This document shows positions 16,325 through 26,938 of a stretch of DNA of 52,144 nucleotides, piece after piece. Source of the stretch: an uncultured Bacteroidia bacterium (GTDB lineage: Bacteria; Bacteroidota; Bacteroidia; NS11-12g; UBA955). The notes below the pieces were generated by a model. It ran no database searches. It was not told where the DNA came from and saw only the letters and a list, made by a program, of their open reading frames with translations. Location: NCBI GenBank assembly GCA_943789135.1, contig CALSSY010000017.1, positions 1 to 52,144 of the forward strand, written 5' to 3'. The translations under genes were made by a program, and so were the position numbers. Each line of letters opens with the position of its first letter. The first letter of the stretch is position 1.

Positions 16325-19300
16325 GTGCAATATTCCATACTAAATACCTTCAAAAAGTGTGTCGGACTCCTAATTTCCTGCACACTTTTTTTCGTTTTGG
16401 GTTTTGGACAAAATGCCTACGTCAAATCCAATCCTTTTCCCGATCGGTTTTTCATCGAAAACAAAGGACAATACGATCATATCGACTCCAATATTGCCGC
16501 GGTTATGTGGACGGGAACGCACAATATTTACCTCTATAGAAATCAAGCAGGTTTTTCTTGGAACTTCTTTGCCCCTCCCTTGAAAAAAAGAAAATCTAAG
16601 CATCCCAAATCATTCTCCACCAATGAAATAAATGGCGATATGGTTGATCCATCACAAGAATCTGATTTTGAAGCAACCTACGATAGCATTCAGTTGCTTT
16701 TTAGCCAATCCCTTAAAAAACCGCACATTATCTTTGATGCCCAAAGTCAATCCGATTTCTATTGGACCTTTGGTCCGCCAGAGTGGAATGCCCATGGATT
16801 CAAAAGAATCACCTACAAAAACATTTATCCGAATATCGATTGGTATGTAGAAGCCATTGTAAAGGGAAAACAATTTTTTAAATACGGATTCGTGCTGCAT
16901 CCGGGTGCAAATCCCAATCATATCCAAATCTTGTTAAAAGGAGGCGCATTCAAAAACCTCAACCCTAATTCGGTGAGATACCAAGGAACACACTTTGCTC
17001 TTCTGGATTCAGGTTGGAATGCCACCATCGAATCCAAACCCATAAAATGTAAGCTCCACCTACAAAATAACCTGCTCTCGGTTAAATTAAAAAACATCAA
17101 AATACCGCTCACTAATACGATCGAGATAGATCCTTATGTATCTGTAATTGATAGTCTGTTAGACATTGGAATCGGGTTTAACAATAGGACAAACTTCTCA
17201 AATTTAGTCTCGCAAATGGATTTTGATGCCGATGGGAATGCCTATGTAATGAGTGCTGCAGTTAAAGTTCCGCAAATAGCCAAGTACGATACTATGGGTG
17301 ACCTTAAATGGATTTTTTCAGGAGAATTACCCCTGTTAAATTGGACTTCCGGAGATAGAAGCAACTACTCAATTGGGGCGTTCATCTGTAATAAATCGAA
17401 TAATACATTATATTTTGGGCCTGGATTCAACGGTTCACCAAAGGGTCCTCAAATTATCCGGCTTAATACCCTATCGGGGAATTACGACAATTATATATCT
17501 AATAGTCGTGGCGATGCTCCAGAACTATGGGACTTAAGTTTACACTGCGAGACCAAATCTTTATTTGCATCCGGAGGCTTCGTATTTGAAGCGATTAATT
17601 TATTTACTGTAGATCCGTTTGTTGACAGTATAAGGGCAAAAAGGCATACCGTCACTAAAAATGACACGAATGTTGGACAAGATTTAATACGTTCGGTTAT
17701 TGATTTAAAGGGCAATTATTTTTCACTGTTAAACTATCCTAAATCAATATCTAAATATGATCGCTACGGTAATTTAGATACCAATTTCGGTAAATTTTTT
17801 AATGGGCTGTTTTGGGTGAATGATTCTTTAAATGGGCATTACTACCAGACTGACTTTTCAAAATTTACTAAATTTCAAGAATATGGTAATAATGTAGATC
17901 ACTACCCCTTTTATAATAACACCAACCGCTTCAACGGGCTTGCCGTAAACGATAGTTTTGCGTTCGTTTACGACGGTAAAGTCCTCATCGCCGTTGAAAA
18001 ATATACCGGAACCATTCGCTGCATCGACTCCATCGATTGGCACGGCGGCAAACGCGGACATTTAGGTCAGTCTGGTATTGCCGCCGATAATTGCAATCAT
18101 GTCTTCGTAGGCGGCGATAGCGCCAATGTGCTGATATTTACCTTTGTGAACAATCAATTTAGACTGGATTCCAATATCTATTTATTTTCCCCCGTAAAAA
18201 AAAGAAAGACCATCGATATCCGTTTTAACGAACTCAGCAATCAGCTGTTTGTTTGTGGGGATTCTTTTACCGCCTCCTTCCCCAGTCCCTTTGCCAACTC
18301 CTGCTCCATTACCAAGACCTTCGAGGTAGACACGTTCATTACCGCTCCCTGTAATGGCGATTTTATCGCTCATATTACCGATGGCGATACCACTACCGAT
18401 TATACCTTTCAGTGGATTAATTTGAGTAATAAAAACAAGCCCGTTGTACAGCTGAATTCGGGTACCGGACGTTTCAGAGATACCCTGCACGATCCCCGGC
18501 CCGGTGATACCTTTGAACTATTGGTCGCCAAAAACTATTTCTGTAATGGCGAATACCAAAAGTATATTTTCACCACCGGTAGAACCCATAAACGCGACGT
18601 TTACGATACCCTTTGTGCGGGAGATACCTTCGCCTTGAGGCAGCATAAAGTGGGTCGCGACTCCACCTTTACCCATACCTTGGTCAATCGATACCGTTGC
18701 GATTCTGCCGTAACCTATCATATTCATTTTAAAGATACCAGCACGTTTACGCAGTCCGTAACCCTTTGTCGCGGCGACACCCTCAAGGTGGGCAAAAAAT
18801 CTTACACGAGCGCCGGTATCTATAAGGATACCCTCATTAATTTCTTGGGATGTGATTCTTTTGTTTACTCCAAATTTAACATTGCCCAAGACACCGTGTA
18901 TCTCAAAGATCATGTCTGCAATACCTTTATTTATCAAGTAGGAGATTCTACTTTTTACAAACCGGGATTGTATACCGTGGTTATGACCGGTTCTAGCGGG
19001 TGCGATTCGGTCGTAATTGCCGATATTTCTATGTCGAGAGATACGGCAGTGCGCATTCGTCCCAATATCTGCGAGGGAGATTCATTTATGCTCTTAGGAC
19101 TTCGGTATGTGTTGCCCGGAAACTATGAAGCGCAGCTGCCGCGATTCGACGGTTGTGATTCTATCGTCCGATTGACTTTGAATGTTCGATCTCATTATCA
19201 GATTTCCCAAGAAATAAATATTTGTAGCGGCGATTCAGCGGCGGTAGGAAATCGGTTTTATAAAACGTCGGGACTCTTCATTGATACCTTAAAAAGTCGT

Positions 19301-20035
19301 TGGGGTTGCGATTCCATTATCGAATCCAAGGTAAATGTAAATCCCAAATACGATACCGCGGTGGTTTATATACTTTGCGGCGATAGCAGTGTGGTCATCA
19401 ATCAAAACACCTACCGCGATGCCCAAGAGTTCAACTTTAGGTATCGGTCGCAATTGGGCTGTGATTCTGTGGTGTTTTATCGGATTTTGAAAACCAAATT
19501 ACAGGCCGAATTGGATCTCGACACCAGTCAGCTGCCCCTGTTTACCGTCCAAAATCTATCTTCTGATGCCATTAAATTCCTGTGGAATTTTGAGGATGCC
19601 TTTTACGATTCGACCCGAAATACCATCCGATACCAATTCAATGACATCGAAAAAACCTACCGCGTTTGTTTATCGGTGACCGACAGTTTGGGCTGCGTGG
19701 ATTCTTCGTGCGTGGTAATTCCTGCCTCGTTTGTGAAGTTCGAATTGTACAACAGTTTCAGTCCCAACGACGACGGCTTCAACGACCGTTTTGTGGTAAA
19801 ATCGAACGGCCGCGATTTGCAATACAGTCTCATGATTTTTAACCGTTGGGGCGCCAAGGTATATCAAACAGAAAAAGCGTGGACGAATGAGCCGGATTTA
19901 TATTGGAACGGCCGGGTCATGAATACCGGTCCGGAATGTCCGAGCGGTTCGTATTTCGCCCTCTACCACCTCTATCTCGACGGCCCGGACAAAGACCCCA
20001 AAATGATCAATGGGGTTATTACGGTGGTGCGGTAG
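16325..20035 (+). CDS. Large surface protein with CDS repeats, PKD-like domain and gliding-type C-terminus
   Basis: 1236 residues from GTG 16325. Signal peptide (LLISCTLFFVLGFGQNAY). The N-terminal domain contains FFIENKGQYD, the DUF7948-type opening of Bacteroidota surface proteins, and then a beta-propeller-like region. From about 760 to 1070 come six repeats of about 50 residues built as C.GD...Y..G.Y.D.L....GCDS. Next is a PKD-like stretch (FLWNFEDAFYDS, SVTDSLGCVDSSC). The last 95 residues (FSPNDDGFNDRF, IFNRWGAKVY, WNGRV, MINGVITVVR) are the CHU_C gliding motility-associated type B sorting domain. It should be secreted by the type IX system and held at the surface, perhaps as an adhesin. 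The ligand is unknown. Confidence 0.88.
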   Translation: MQYSILNTFKKCVGLLISCTLFFVLGFGQNAYVKSNPFPDRFFIENKGQYDHIDSNIAAVMWTGTHNIYLYRNQAGFSWNFFAPPLKKRKSKHPKSFSTNEINGDMVDPSQESDFEATYDSIQLLFSQSLKKPHIIFDAQSQSDFYWTFGPPEWNAHGFKRITYKNIYPNIDWYVEAIVKGKQFFKYGFVLHPGANPNHIQILLKGGAFKNLNPNSVRYQGTHFALLDSGWNATIESKPIKCKLHLQNNLLSVKLKNIKIPLTNTIEIDPYVSVIDSLLDIGIGFNNRTNFSNLVSQMDFDADGNAYVMSAAVKVPQIAKYDTMGDLKWIFSGELPLLNWTSGDRSNYSIGAFICNKSNNTLYFGPGFNGSPKGPQIIRLNTLSGNYDNYISNSRGDAPELWDLSLHCETKSLFASGGFVFEAINLFTVDPFVDSIRAKRHTVTKNDTNVGQDLIRSVIDLKGNYFSLLNYPKSISKYDRYGNLDTNFGKFFNGLFWVNDSLNGHYYQTDFSKFTKFQEYGNNVDHYPFYNNTNRFNGLAVNDSFAFVYDGKVLIAVEKYTGTIRCIDSIDWHGGKRGHLGQSGIAADNCNHVFVGGDSANVLIFTFVNNQFRLDSNIYLFSPVKKRKTIDIRFNELSNQLFVCGDSFTASFPSPFANSCSITKTFEVDTFITAPCNGDFIAHITDGDTTTDYTFQWINLSNKNKPVVQLNSGTGRFRDTLHDPRPGDTFELLVAKNYFCNGEYQKYIFTTGRTHKRDVYDTLCAGDTFALRQHKVGRDSTFTHTLVNRYRCDSAVTYHIHFKDTSTFTQSVTLCRGDTLKVGKKSYTSAGIYKDTLINFLGCDSFVYSKFNIAQDTVYLKDHVCNTFIYQVGDSTFYKPGLYTVVMTGSSGCDSVVIADISMSRDTAVRIRPNICEGDSFMLLGLRYVLPGNYEAQLPRFDGCDSIVRLTLNVRSHYQISQEINICSGDSAAVGNRFYKTSGLFIDTLKSRWGCDSIIESKVNVNPKYDTAVVYILCGDSSVVINQNTYRDAQEFNFRYRSQLGCDSVVFYRILKTKLQAELDLDTSQLPLFTVQNLSSDAIKFLWNFEDAFYDSTRNTIRYQFNDIEKTYRVCLSVTDSLGCVDSSCVVIPASFVKFELYNSFSPNDDGFNDRFVVKSNGRDLQYSLMIFNRWGAKVYQTEKAWTNEPDLYWNGRVMNTGPECPSGSYFALYHLYLDGPDKDPKMINGVITVVR

Positions 20036-20677
20036 CTCCTGACTGAACACGAACACCCCAAAAAAATGGGAGCCTTGTGAAGTACGCTGGAAAAAGCGAC
20101 CACTTACATGCCGACTTCCGGTTTAATTGAACAAAGCAAAATTCAATGTAAATTACCATATTTACAATATGGAGAAAAAGGTATTCACGTTCAGTCATAA
20201 AATAATTTCATACACAAATGGCTCTTTTGTATAGGCTTCAAACAATAACTGTTCTTGGTGGTTTTCTGTGTCTTTCATTGTTTAAAAACCTTTGAGCCCT
20301 TTAAGAACTGTGAAATGAGTCCATATTGAGGCCTTTCCCCTGATCTTAACTCTTTGTTGCATAAGTAGTTTAAAGATTTTGTTGAATCTTGGATGCGATT
20401 CTTGAGCCCTTTAGTTTGCAATCGTTATTCTTTTTTTGAGCCCATATTGAGCCCTTTGAAAATATATACTGTCCCAACACCAGTTGTCCCAACTTTGTCA
20501 ACCCAATCAGCCTCTAATTCGCTCAAATACCTCGTAGCAGTGGTTATTACAGTGGTGCGGCGTTTAAACGTTAAGAATTGGTCTACACATTACACCTTCC
20601 ACCTCTCACCTCTCAACTCTCAACTCTCAACTTTTTTGACTATATTATTGACAAATACTTGTTAATATTATTATCAA
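20036..20677. other. Intergenic stretch with short repeats, no gene
   Basis: No supported gene. TTGAGCCCTTT occurs near 20292, 20402 and 20448, and a longer version, GAG[T/C]CCATATTGAG[G/C]CCTTT, at 20316 and 20439. GGTTATTAC[A]GTGGTGCGG at about 20539 nearly repeats the last 19 coding bases of the surface protein (20016-20034). CTCTCAA repeats run at about 20605-20632. The open frame 20393-20665 crosses all of these and is rejected. Confidence 0.55.
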
Positions 20678-23600
20678 TTGATCTACCATTGCCACTCTTA
20701 CTTCAGCTTGCGATACGGCTTAATGAGTCCAGAAGATATCATTCGTTGGGCCCAAAGCCAGTCGGACCTACTCCAACAACCCGTGTCGGTGTTATTGGCC
20801 GACATCAACAATGTAAGCGGCGTAACAAATTTCCTCAAGGAAGCGCAACACCATCCCAACGTGCACGCCCGTGTGGGTGTAGAGGTTCGCAACGGCGATG
20901 AAACGCTCTATCTGCTCATGGCCGAATCGCATCAAGGTTTTGCCGCCGTGAACCGCTTCCTCAGTGAACACCAATTGGCCCAATTGCCCTACCCTATCAA
21001 TCCGCCCGTGATGCCCGAGGTATGTTGCATCTATCCTTATTATAAGGTATCGGCGCTGAAGCCGCGCGATTTATCGCGCGGGGCCATGGTAGGCGTAACA
21101 CAGCGCGACATTCGCAAGCTCTCTCTTTCGGCTTGGAAATACCATCCCGAAAAACTCCTCGCCTACCACCGTGCCACCTTGCGGCATGCCGAAGACCTGA
21201 AAACACATACCCTCCTGCGCTGCATCGCCCATAACTGCTTGATCAGCAAACTCAAACCCTTGGCCACCGCTTTCGCCCACGAATTACTGCTACCCTTGAG
21301 TGAATTATACCGCTCTTTTGAGGCATATCCGCAGCTCTTGCACCAAGCACATGCGCTCACGGAACGCAGCGCCTGGTCCTTCGAGTTTAATATCCCCCAA
21401 AATAAAAAAAACTATACCGGCGATGCCGACGAGGATTATCGAATGTTGCGTGAATTGGCTTTAGAAGGACTCAAATACCGGTATCCGAAATATACATTCA
21501 AGGTTACCGAAAGATTGGAAAAGGAATTGAAATCGATCTACGAACTTGGATTTACCGCTTATTTCTTAATCAACTGGGATATCTGTCGCTTTGCTCGTGA
21601 AAATGGCTTTTTTTATGTAGGTCGCGGCAGCGGCGCCAATAGTGTGGTGGCCTATTGTTTGCGCATTACCGATGTAGACCCAATCGATTTAGACTTGTAT
21701 TTTGAGCGGTTTATCAATCCGTTTCGCAGCAGTCCGCCCGATTTCGATTTGGACTTTTCGTGGCAGGATCGCGATACGGTTACGGCCTATATCCTTCATA
21801 AATACGGTCCCACCAACGCCGCACTCTTAGCCACCTATAATACCTTCCAAAACAATGCCGTGGTACGCGAATTGGGGAAGGTTTATGGGCTTCCCAAGAG
21901 CGAAATCGATGCTTTATTGGAACGCCCTAGTTACTATTCTCCCAAAAACTTCGAAGCGTTCGCCCCCCATAAAAATGATGTATACAGCACGCCCGGAATC
22001 GGCCACAGGCCCCGAAATCGGCAGTTGGGCGCAGCCGCTTTTAATGAATATGAAGGCGAAACGGAAGACAAAGAATCGCTGTATCGCGAACTCTTATTGC
22101 ATGCCCATAAAATTCACGATTTGCCCAATTATCGCAGTTTGCATGTGGGCGGAATTTTAATATCCGAGAAATCCATTTACCATTATTCGGCTTTGGATTT
22201 ACCTCCGAAGGGATTTCCATCGGTGCAATTCAGCATGTTGGAAGCGGAAGATTTAGGGTTGGCCAAGTTTGATATTTTAAGTCAGCGGGGCCTCGGACAT
22301 ATCAAAGATGCGGTTATTTATATTCGTGAAAATCGCGGGATAGAGGTTGACGCACACCAAATTCAAGAATTCAAAAATGACCCTCGTATTGCCCGTATGA
22401 TTGCGCACGGCAATACGATGGGCTGTTTTTATGTGGAGAGTCCGGCTATGCGACAATTGCTGCGCAAACTGCGTTGCAAAGATTATCTGACCTTAGTGGC
22501 GGCAAGTAGTGTGATACGACCCGGAGTGGCTCGCAGCGGCATGATGCGCACGTTTATTGAACGGCATATTGATCCTGAGAAACGCAAAGAAGCCCACCCT
22601 ACCATGCAACAAATCATGCCCGAAACTTATGGCATTATGGTATATCAGGAGGATGTAATACGGGTGGCGCATGAATTTGCGGGATTGGGGTTGGCCGAAA
22701 GCGATATTCTACGTCGGGGAATGAGCGGCAAATTTCGATCGCGTGCTGAATTTGACAAGGTAAAGCAGCAATTTTTCGAAAAAGCACAAGAAAAAAAGCA
22801 TTCTAAAGCCCTAATTGAAGAAGTTTGGCACCAAATTGAAAGTTTTGCAGGGTATAGTTTTGCCAAAGGTCACAGCGCCAGTTATGCCGTAGAAAGTTAT
22901 CAAAGTTTATTTTTAAAAGCCTATTATCCTTTAGAATTTTACACAGCGGTAATCAATAATTTCGGCGGTTTTTACAAAACTGAATTTTACCTTCACGCTG
23001 CGCGCATGTGCGGCGCTGAGGTGCAAGCTCCGTGTGTACAGGAAAGCGTTGCCCTTACCAAAATAACGGGAACGACCCTCTGGCTAGGCCTAGGACTTGT
23101 ACAAAGTTTAGAAATCAAACTCATTGATCGGATCATCAAGGCACGTATCAAGCAAAATTTTGAAGACCTGTACGATTTTAAATTGCGCTGCGATCCCGGG
23201 ATTGAACAATTGAAAATCTTGATTTTAATTGGCGCATTTCGCTTTACCGGAAAAAGTCGCAAAGCCTTATTATGGGAGGCACATACCTTATACGGGGATA
23301 CTAAAAAAAGCACCACAGACATCCCTTTGTTTACCGAAAAGCCCAAAGCCGTTAGCCTACCTCCTTTGGAAGACGACCCCATAGAAATTGCCATAGACGA
23401 ACGTGAATTACTGGGATTTACCCTTTGCAGCCCCTTTGATTTGATAGAACCCGATGACATTCCAACTTCAAAAGTGCGCAGCAAACATCTTGCTTCGCTT
23501 CTGGGGAAGTCTGTTTATCTCGAAGGTCAGTTAGTCACCGTTAAACCCACTCGAACGGCCGGGGGCAAAGAAATGAACTTTGGTACCTGGCTGGATCGGG

Positions 23601-23773
23601 ATGGCTACTTCTTTGACACGGTGCACTTTCCTCCTGTAGTTGCTAAATATCCCTTTAAAGGAAGGGGTATTTATCGGGTTTGGGGCACGGTAGTAGAAGA
23701 CTTTAATGTAATAGCCGTTGACATTGTTAAAATGGAAAAGTTGGGTTTAAAACCCGACCCGAGGGTGGAATAA
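20678..23773 (+). CDS. DnaE-type DNA polymerase III alpha subunit, short second-copy type
   Basis: 1031 residues, shorter than the replicative DnaE (about 1150-1200 or more) and of the size of the DnaE2/ImuC-like or second DnaE of Bacteroidota. A PHP domain begins at residue 3 (YHCHSYFSLRYG). The palm carries PPDFDLDFSWQDRD with the two catalytic Asp near 354-356 and KFDILSQRGLGHI with the third. VYQEDVI (about 655) and GHSASYAVESYQS are typical thumb/finger motifs, followed by helix-hairpin-helix and a C-terminal OB fold (VYLEGQLVTVKPTRTAGGKEMNFGTW). The start is TTG 20678; no ATG stands before the PHP motif. Such enzymes serve damage-induced error-prone synthesis. The partners imuA/imuB are not beside it. 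Confidence 0.9.
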   Translation: MIYHCHSYFSLRYGLMSPEDIIRWAQSQSDLLQQPVSVLLADINNVSGVTNFLKEAQHHPNVHARVGVEVRNGDETLYLLMAESHQGFAAVNRFLSEHQLAQLPYPINPPVMPEVCCIYPYYKVSALKPRDLSRGAMVGVTQRDIRKLSLSAWKYHPEKLLAYHRATLRHAEDLKTHTLLRCIAHNCLISKLKPLATAFAHELLLPLSELYRSFEAYPQLLHQAHALTERSAWSFEFNIPQNKKNYTGDADEDYRMLRELALEGLKYRYPKYTFKVTERLEKELKSIYELGFTAYFLINWDICRFARENGFFYVGRGSGANSVVAYCLRITDVDPIDLDLYFERFINPFRSSPPDFDLDFSWQDRDTVTAYILHKYGPTNAALLATYNTFQNNAVVRELGKVYGLPKSEIDALLERPSYYSPKNFEAFAPHKNDVYSTPGIGHRPRNRQLGAAAFNEYEGETEDKESLYRELLLHAHKIHDLPNYRSLHVGGILISEKSIYHYSALDLPPKGFPSVQFSMLEAEDLGLAKFDILSQRGLGHIKDAVIYIRENRGIEVDAHQIQEFKNDPRIARMIAHGNTMGCFYVESPAMRQLLRKLRCKDYLTLVAASSVIRPGVARSGMMRTFIERHIDPEKRKEAHPTMQQIMPETYGIMVYQEDVIRVAHEFAGLGLAESDILRRGMSGKFRSRAEFDKVKQQFFEKAQEKKHSKALIEEVWHQIESFAGYSFAKGHSASYAVESYQSLFLKAYYPLEFYTAVINNFGGFYKTEFYLHAARMCGAEVQAPCVQESVALTKITGTTLWLGLGLVQSLEIKLIDRIIKARIKQNFEDLYDFKLRCDPGIEQLKILILIGAFRFTGKSRKALLWEAHTLYGDTKKSTTDIPLFTEKPKAVSLPPLEDDPIEIAIDERELLGFTLCSPFDLIEPDDIPTSKVRSKHLASLLGKSVYLEGQLVTVKPTRTAGGKEMNFGTWLDRDGYFFDTVHFPPVVAKYPFKGRGIYRVWGTVVEDFNVIAVDIVKMEKLGLKPDPRVE

Positions 23774-23839
23774 TTGGGTACAACTCCAAGCCTATGAATT
23801 AGGTATAAACCCGATATTTTTCGTTTGATTTGTAGTTGG

Positions 23840-26800
23840 ATGAGGTTCCAAAGGAAATTCACAATAAAACAAACTATCTTAAGAGGAAGATTAATAAAAC
23901 CATTATTCGTTTTATTCATTCTACTTATTTCCAACTTTGGGAATGCGCAGCATACCTATCCCCAAAAACAAGCAAGTGAGAATTGGGCAGATAGCCTTCT
24001 GAAAACGCTTACGTTTCAGCAACAAATCGCACAAAAATTAATGGTACCGGCATGGACCCGAGATGCCATTTTAAGCCAAGACGTAATTGAAGCCGTGGAA
24101 AAATACCAGGTTGGAGGCGTGATTTTTTTTCAAGGTACGCCCCAAACGCATAATATGGCGGTAAATTTCTACCAACAGCAAGCTCAAATACCACTGCTGA
24201 TTGGTATGGATGCGGAATGGGGTCCTGCCATGCGACTTGATCACGTTCCCAAATACCCGTATCCATTAAGTATCGGAACCACCCGAAACGCGGAATATGC
24301 CTTTGAAATTGGAAAATCGCAAGGTAAAATGCTCAAATCTTTGGGCGTTCATATCAATTTTGCTCCCGTTGTGGATCTTAATACCAATCCGAACAACCCA
24401 ATTATCGGTTTTAGAAGTTTTGGAGAAAACGCAGAAGATGTCAGTTCTTTGGCAACAGCATTTCACAAAGGATTGGAAAATTCAGGTGTATGGGCCTGTG
24501 CTAAACATTTTCCTGGCCATGGCAATACCATTGCAGATTCCCATAAAGAACTCCCCCTGGTACAACACGATAAAAAATCGTTAAGGAAAGAGTTAACCCC
24601 TTTTCAAGCCTTGATAGATGCAGATGTAAAAAGCATCATGGTTGCCCATTTGAAAATTCCATATTTAGACGATCGCGACAATATGCCCTCTTCACTTTCA
24701 AGAGCCGTTGTGCACGATTTATTGCGCAAAAAGATGGGATTTCAGGGCTTAATTATCACCGATGCCATGAATATGAAAGGGGTAAGTGCCCACTATCCTT
24801 CCGACGAAGCGGTGCTCAAGGCTATTCAAGCGGGTAACGATATTTTGTGTTTTGTAGATAATGTTCCTGAAGTGCTATCCAAATGCAGAAATTGGCTCGA
24901 TTCTTCTTGGATAGATTCTACCGAAATTGCGGCTTCTGTTAAACGCATTTTAATTTCTAAACATCAATTAGGACTGATTAAAGATTTGGAGGTTTCTCAT
25001 ATTCAGGAATCATTAAATCAGGAATACCAACGTTTTATTCGTCAAACCAGCGCTGCACCTGCATCCGGTTACCAAGAATTCCACCCAAACTTCGAAGCAG
25101 AAATAGAAGCGGCGAGCGCCCATATCTGTTTGCTTTCAGACACTAAAAACCCTGGAATCCCTTGGCGCCCTCACCGCACGGACACTTTGTACGCGGTAAT
25201 CTTCGGTGAGCGCCTACCTGAGACTTTTTACACGCGTGTAAAAAGCTATCAAAACACCCATATTATTTGGGCACATAACTTTAAATCACCCGATAGTTTA
25301 GTAAAGGAGTTGGATTCACTCGGCGGTAGAAAACTCTTTTTTAACGCCGCGCAACGAATGTGGGGCAATCAAACTCGAGAACTACCCCCTTCCTTAAGCC
25401 ATGTATTGAAACATATTTCAAGACCTGACAAATCCGTATTTATACATGTAGGAAACGTTTATGCCTTGCAAGGTTTGAGAACTTCAGTGCCCATCGTTTT
25501 AGGAATGGAAACGGGAGAATCTTACCTAATGGCCTCAATTGATGCGCTTTTTGGACGACGCGGAATTTCCGGGAAAATACCAGTAGCCATTGACAGTCTT
25601 TGGGATCCATCACGTTCGATACAAACAGCCCCCTGGACGGAACCGTTAAAATGGGCCGATCCAGAAACCTTGGGATTCAATTGCGACGAAGAGCTTTCAC
25701 TAAATGGAATTATGGATTCGATTGATACGCAATGGCGCCTCACAATCGGCCTCACTTTTGGTATTAAAAAACGGACAAATAGCCTATGACATTTCAAGAG
25801 GCACAATGCCAGATGGACAAACCCGTGTTAATGCACATAGTATATTTGACATAGCCAGTATTACCAAAGTTGCTGCCACAACCATGGCGGTCATGCATGT
25901 TTATGAAAAGGAAAACATTGACCTTTCCAAGCCCATTAAAACCTATTGGCCCGATGCCGCTTTTTTCCCTTGGGGAAACATCAAAATCCAAGATTTCTTG
26001 ATGCACCGTTCTGGATTACCGCCTTATTTGCCGCTTTTTAGTCGGATTGAATCGGATTCGTTAATGATTTCTATTGATTCTTTACATCTACCCGAACCTA
26101 AAGATATACTGTGGGGAAATACGCGCTTTATGAAAGCGACGGTTGTTGATTCGGTTTGGAAATGGATTACCGAAACGGCACCAAAGAAAACCAAACGTAA
26201 AAACGACATCCAACCCTATATTTATTCCGACTTAAATGCCATTATTTTAGGAAAATGGATCGAATACCGCAGTCGTCGAAAGCTCTCGGATTTATGCGAT
26301 TCTCTATTTTATTCTCCTATGGCCTTGCATAGAACCGTTTTCGGACCTAAACAGAGAGGAATGGAGCCATTTGTGCTTCCAACTCAAATAGACACCGTTC
26401 ATAATCGCGGATTAATTTGGGCCGAAACTCATGATCCATCCGCTTATTTTTCTGGGGGGAATGCAGGAAATGCCGGTTTATTTTCAAGTGCGTACGATTT
26501 ATCCCGACTGATGTTGATGCTCGTGCAGGGCGGTCAAATAGATGGCAAGCGCTATTTCAAAAAAGAAACCGTTGACAAATTCACATCCAGCTTTAATTAT
26601 GGCAATAATCACCGTGGCTTGGGCTTTGACAAACCAAATGGATTTCCCAACGAGCTTAAAAATCCGGACTACAAAGGGAGTAATATTTTTGATGGAGCTC
26701 CTCGTAGTTTATTCGGGCATGCTGGCTTTACGGGAACGTGGGCTTGGGCGGATGCAAAAAACCAATTGGTATTTGTATTTATGAGCAATCGCACCTATCC

Positions 26801-26894
26801 AAACGATACTAAAAACAAACTGGCTCATTTGGGTTACCGGGGCAAACTTTTAGAAATCGTTTACCGATCTTTAAAAGACGACGATCGCCCTTAA
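23840..26894 (+). CDS. Fusion of GH3 (NagZ-like) and serine beta-lactamase-like domains, one frameshift
   Basis: About 1015 residues read through. ATG 23840 gives a signal peptide (LFVLFILLISNFGNAQ). Residues about 40-400 are a family 3 beta-N-acetylhexosaminidase with KHFPGHGNTIADSH (catalytic His/Asp loop, about 221) and LIITDAMNMKG (Asp nucleophile, about 306). After a GH3 C-terminal region comes a penicillin-binding protein/beta-lactamase fold with SITK (SxxK, about 672), YSDLN (YxN) and HAGFTG (HxG for KTG). This layout is common in Bacteroidota and points to periplasmic peptidoglycan turnover. The frame changes near 25722: DSI is followed by IRNGASQSASLLVLKNG. ATG 23840 is preferred because TTGATTTG ends 7 bases before it. 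Confidence 0.87.
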
Positions 26895-26922
26895 AAACCA
26901 AGCAAATATCGTTGATTTTTGC

Positions 26923-26930
26923 TATATTTG
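26923..26930 (+). promoter_or_regulatory. -7 promoter box of the bamD operon
   Basis: TATATTTG matches TAnnTTTG and ends 8 bases before ATG 26939. This rules out the longer start at 26912, which would lie upstream of the box. No good -33 TTG was found. Confidence 0.5.
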
Positions 26931-26938
26931 CGGATTCT

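Noticed and set aside
20605..20632. Possible CRISPR-like tandem repeat
   Set aside because: Units are 7 bases without spacers, so it is a simple microsatellite; no cas genes are present.
20393..20665. 90-codon plus-strand open frame
   Set aside because: Crosses the GAGCCC repeats, the sorting-domain echo and the CTCTCAA run; translation is low complexity.
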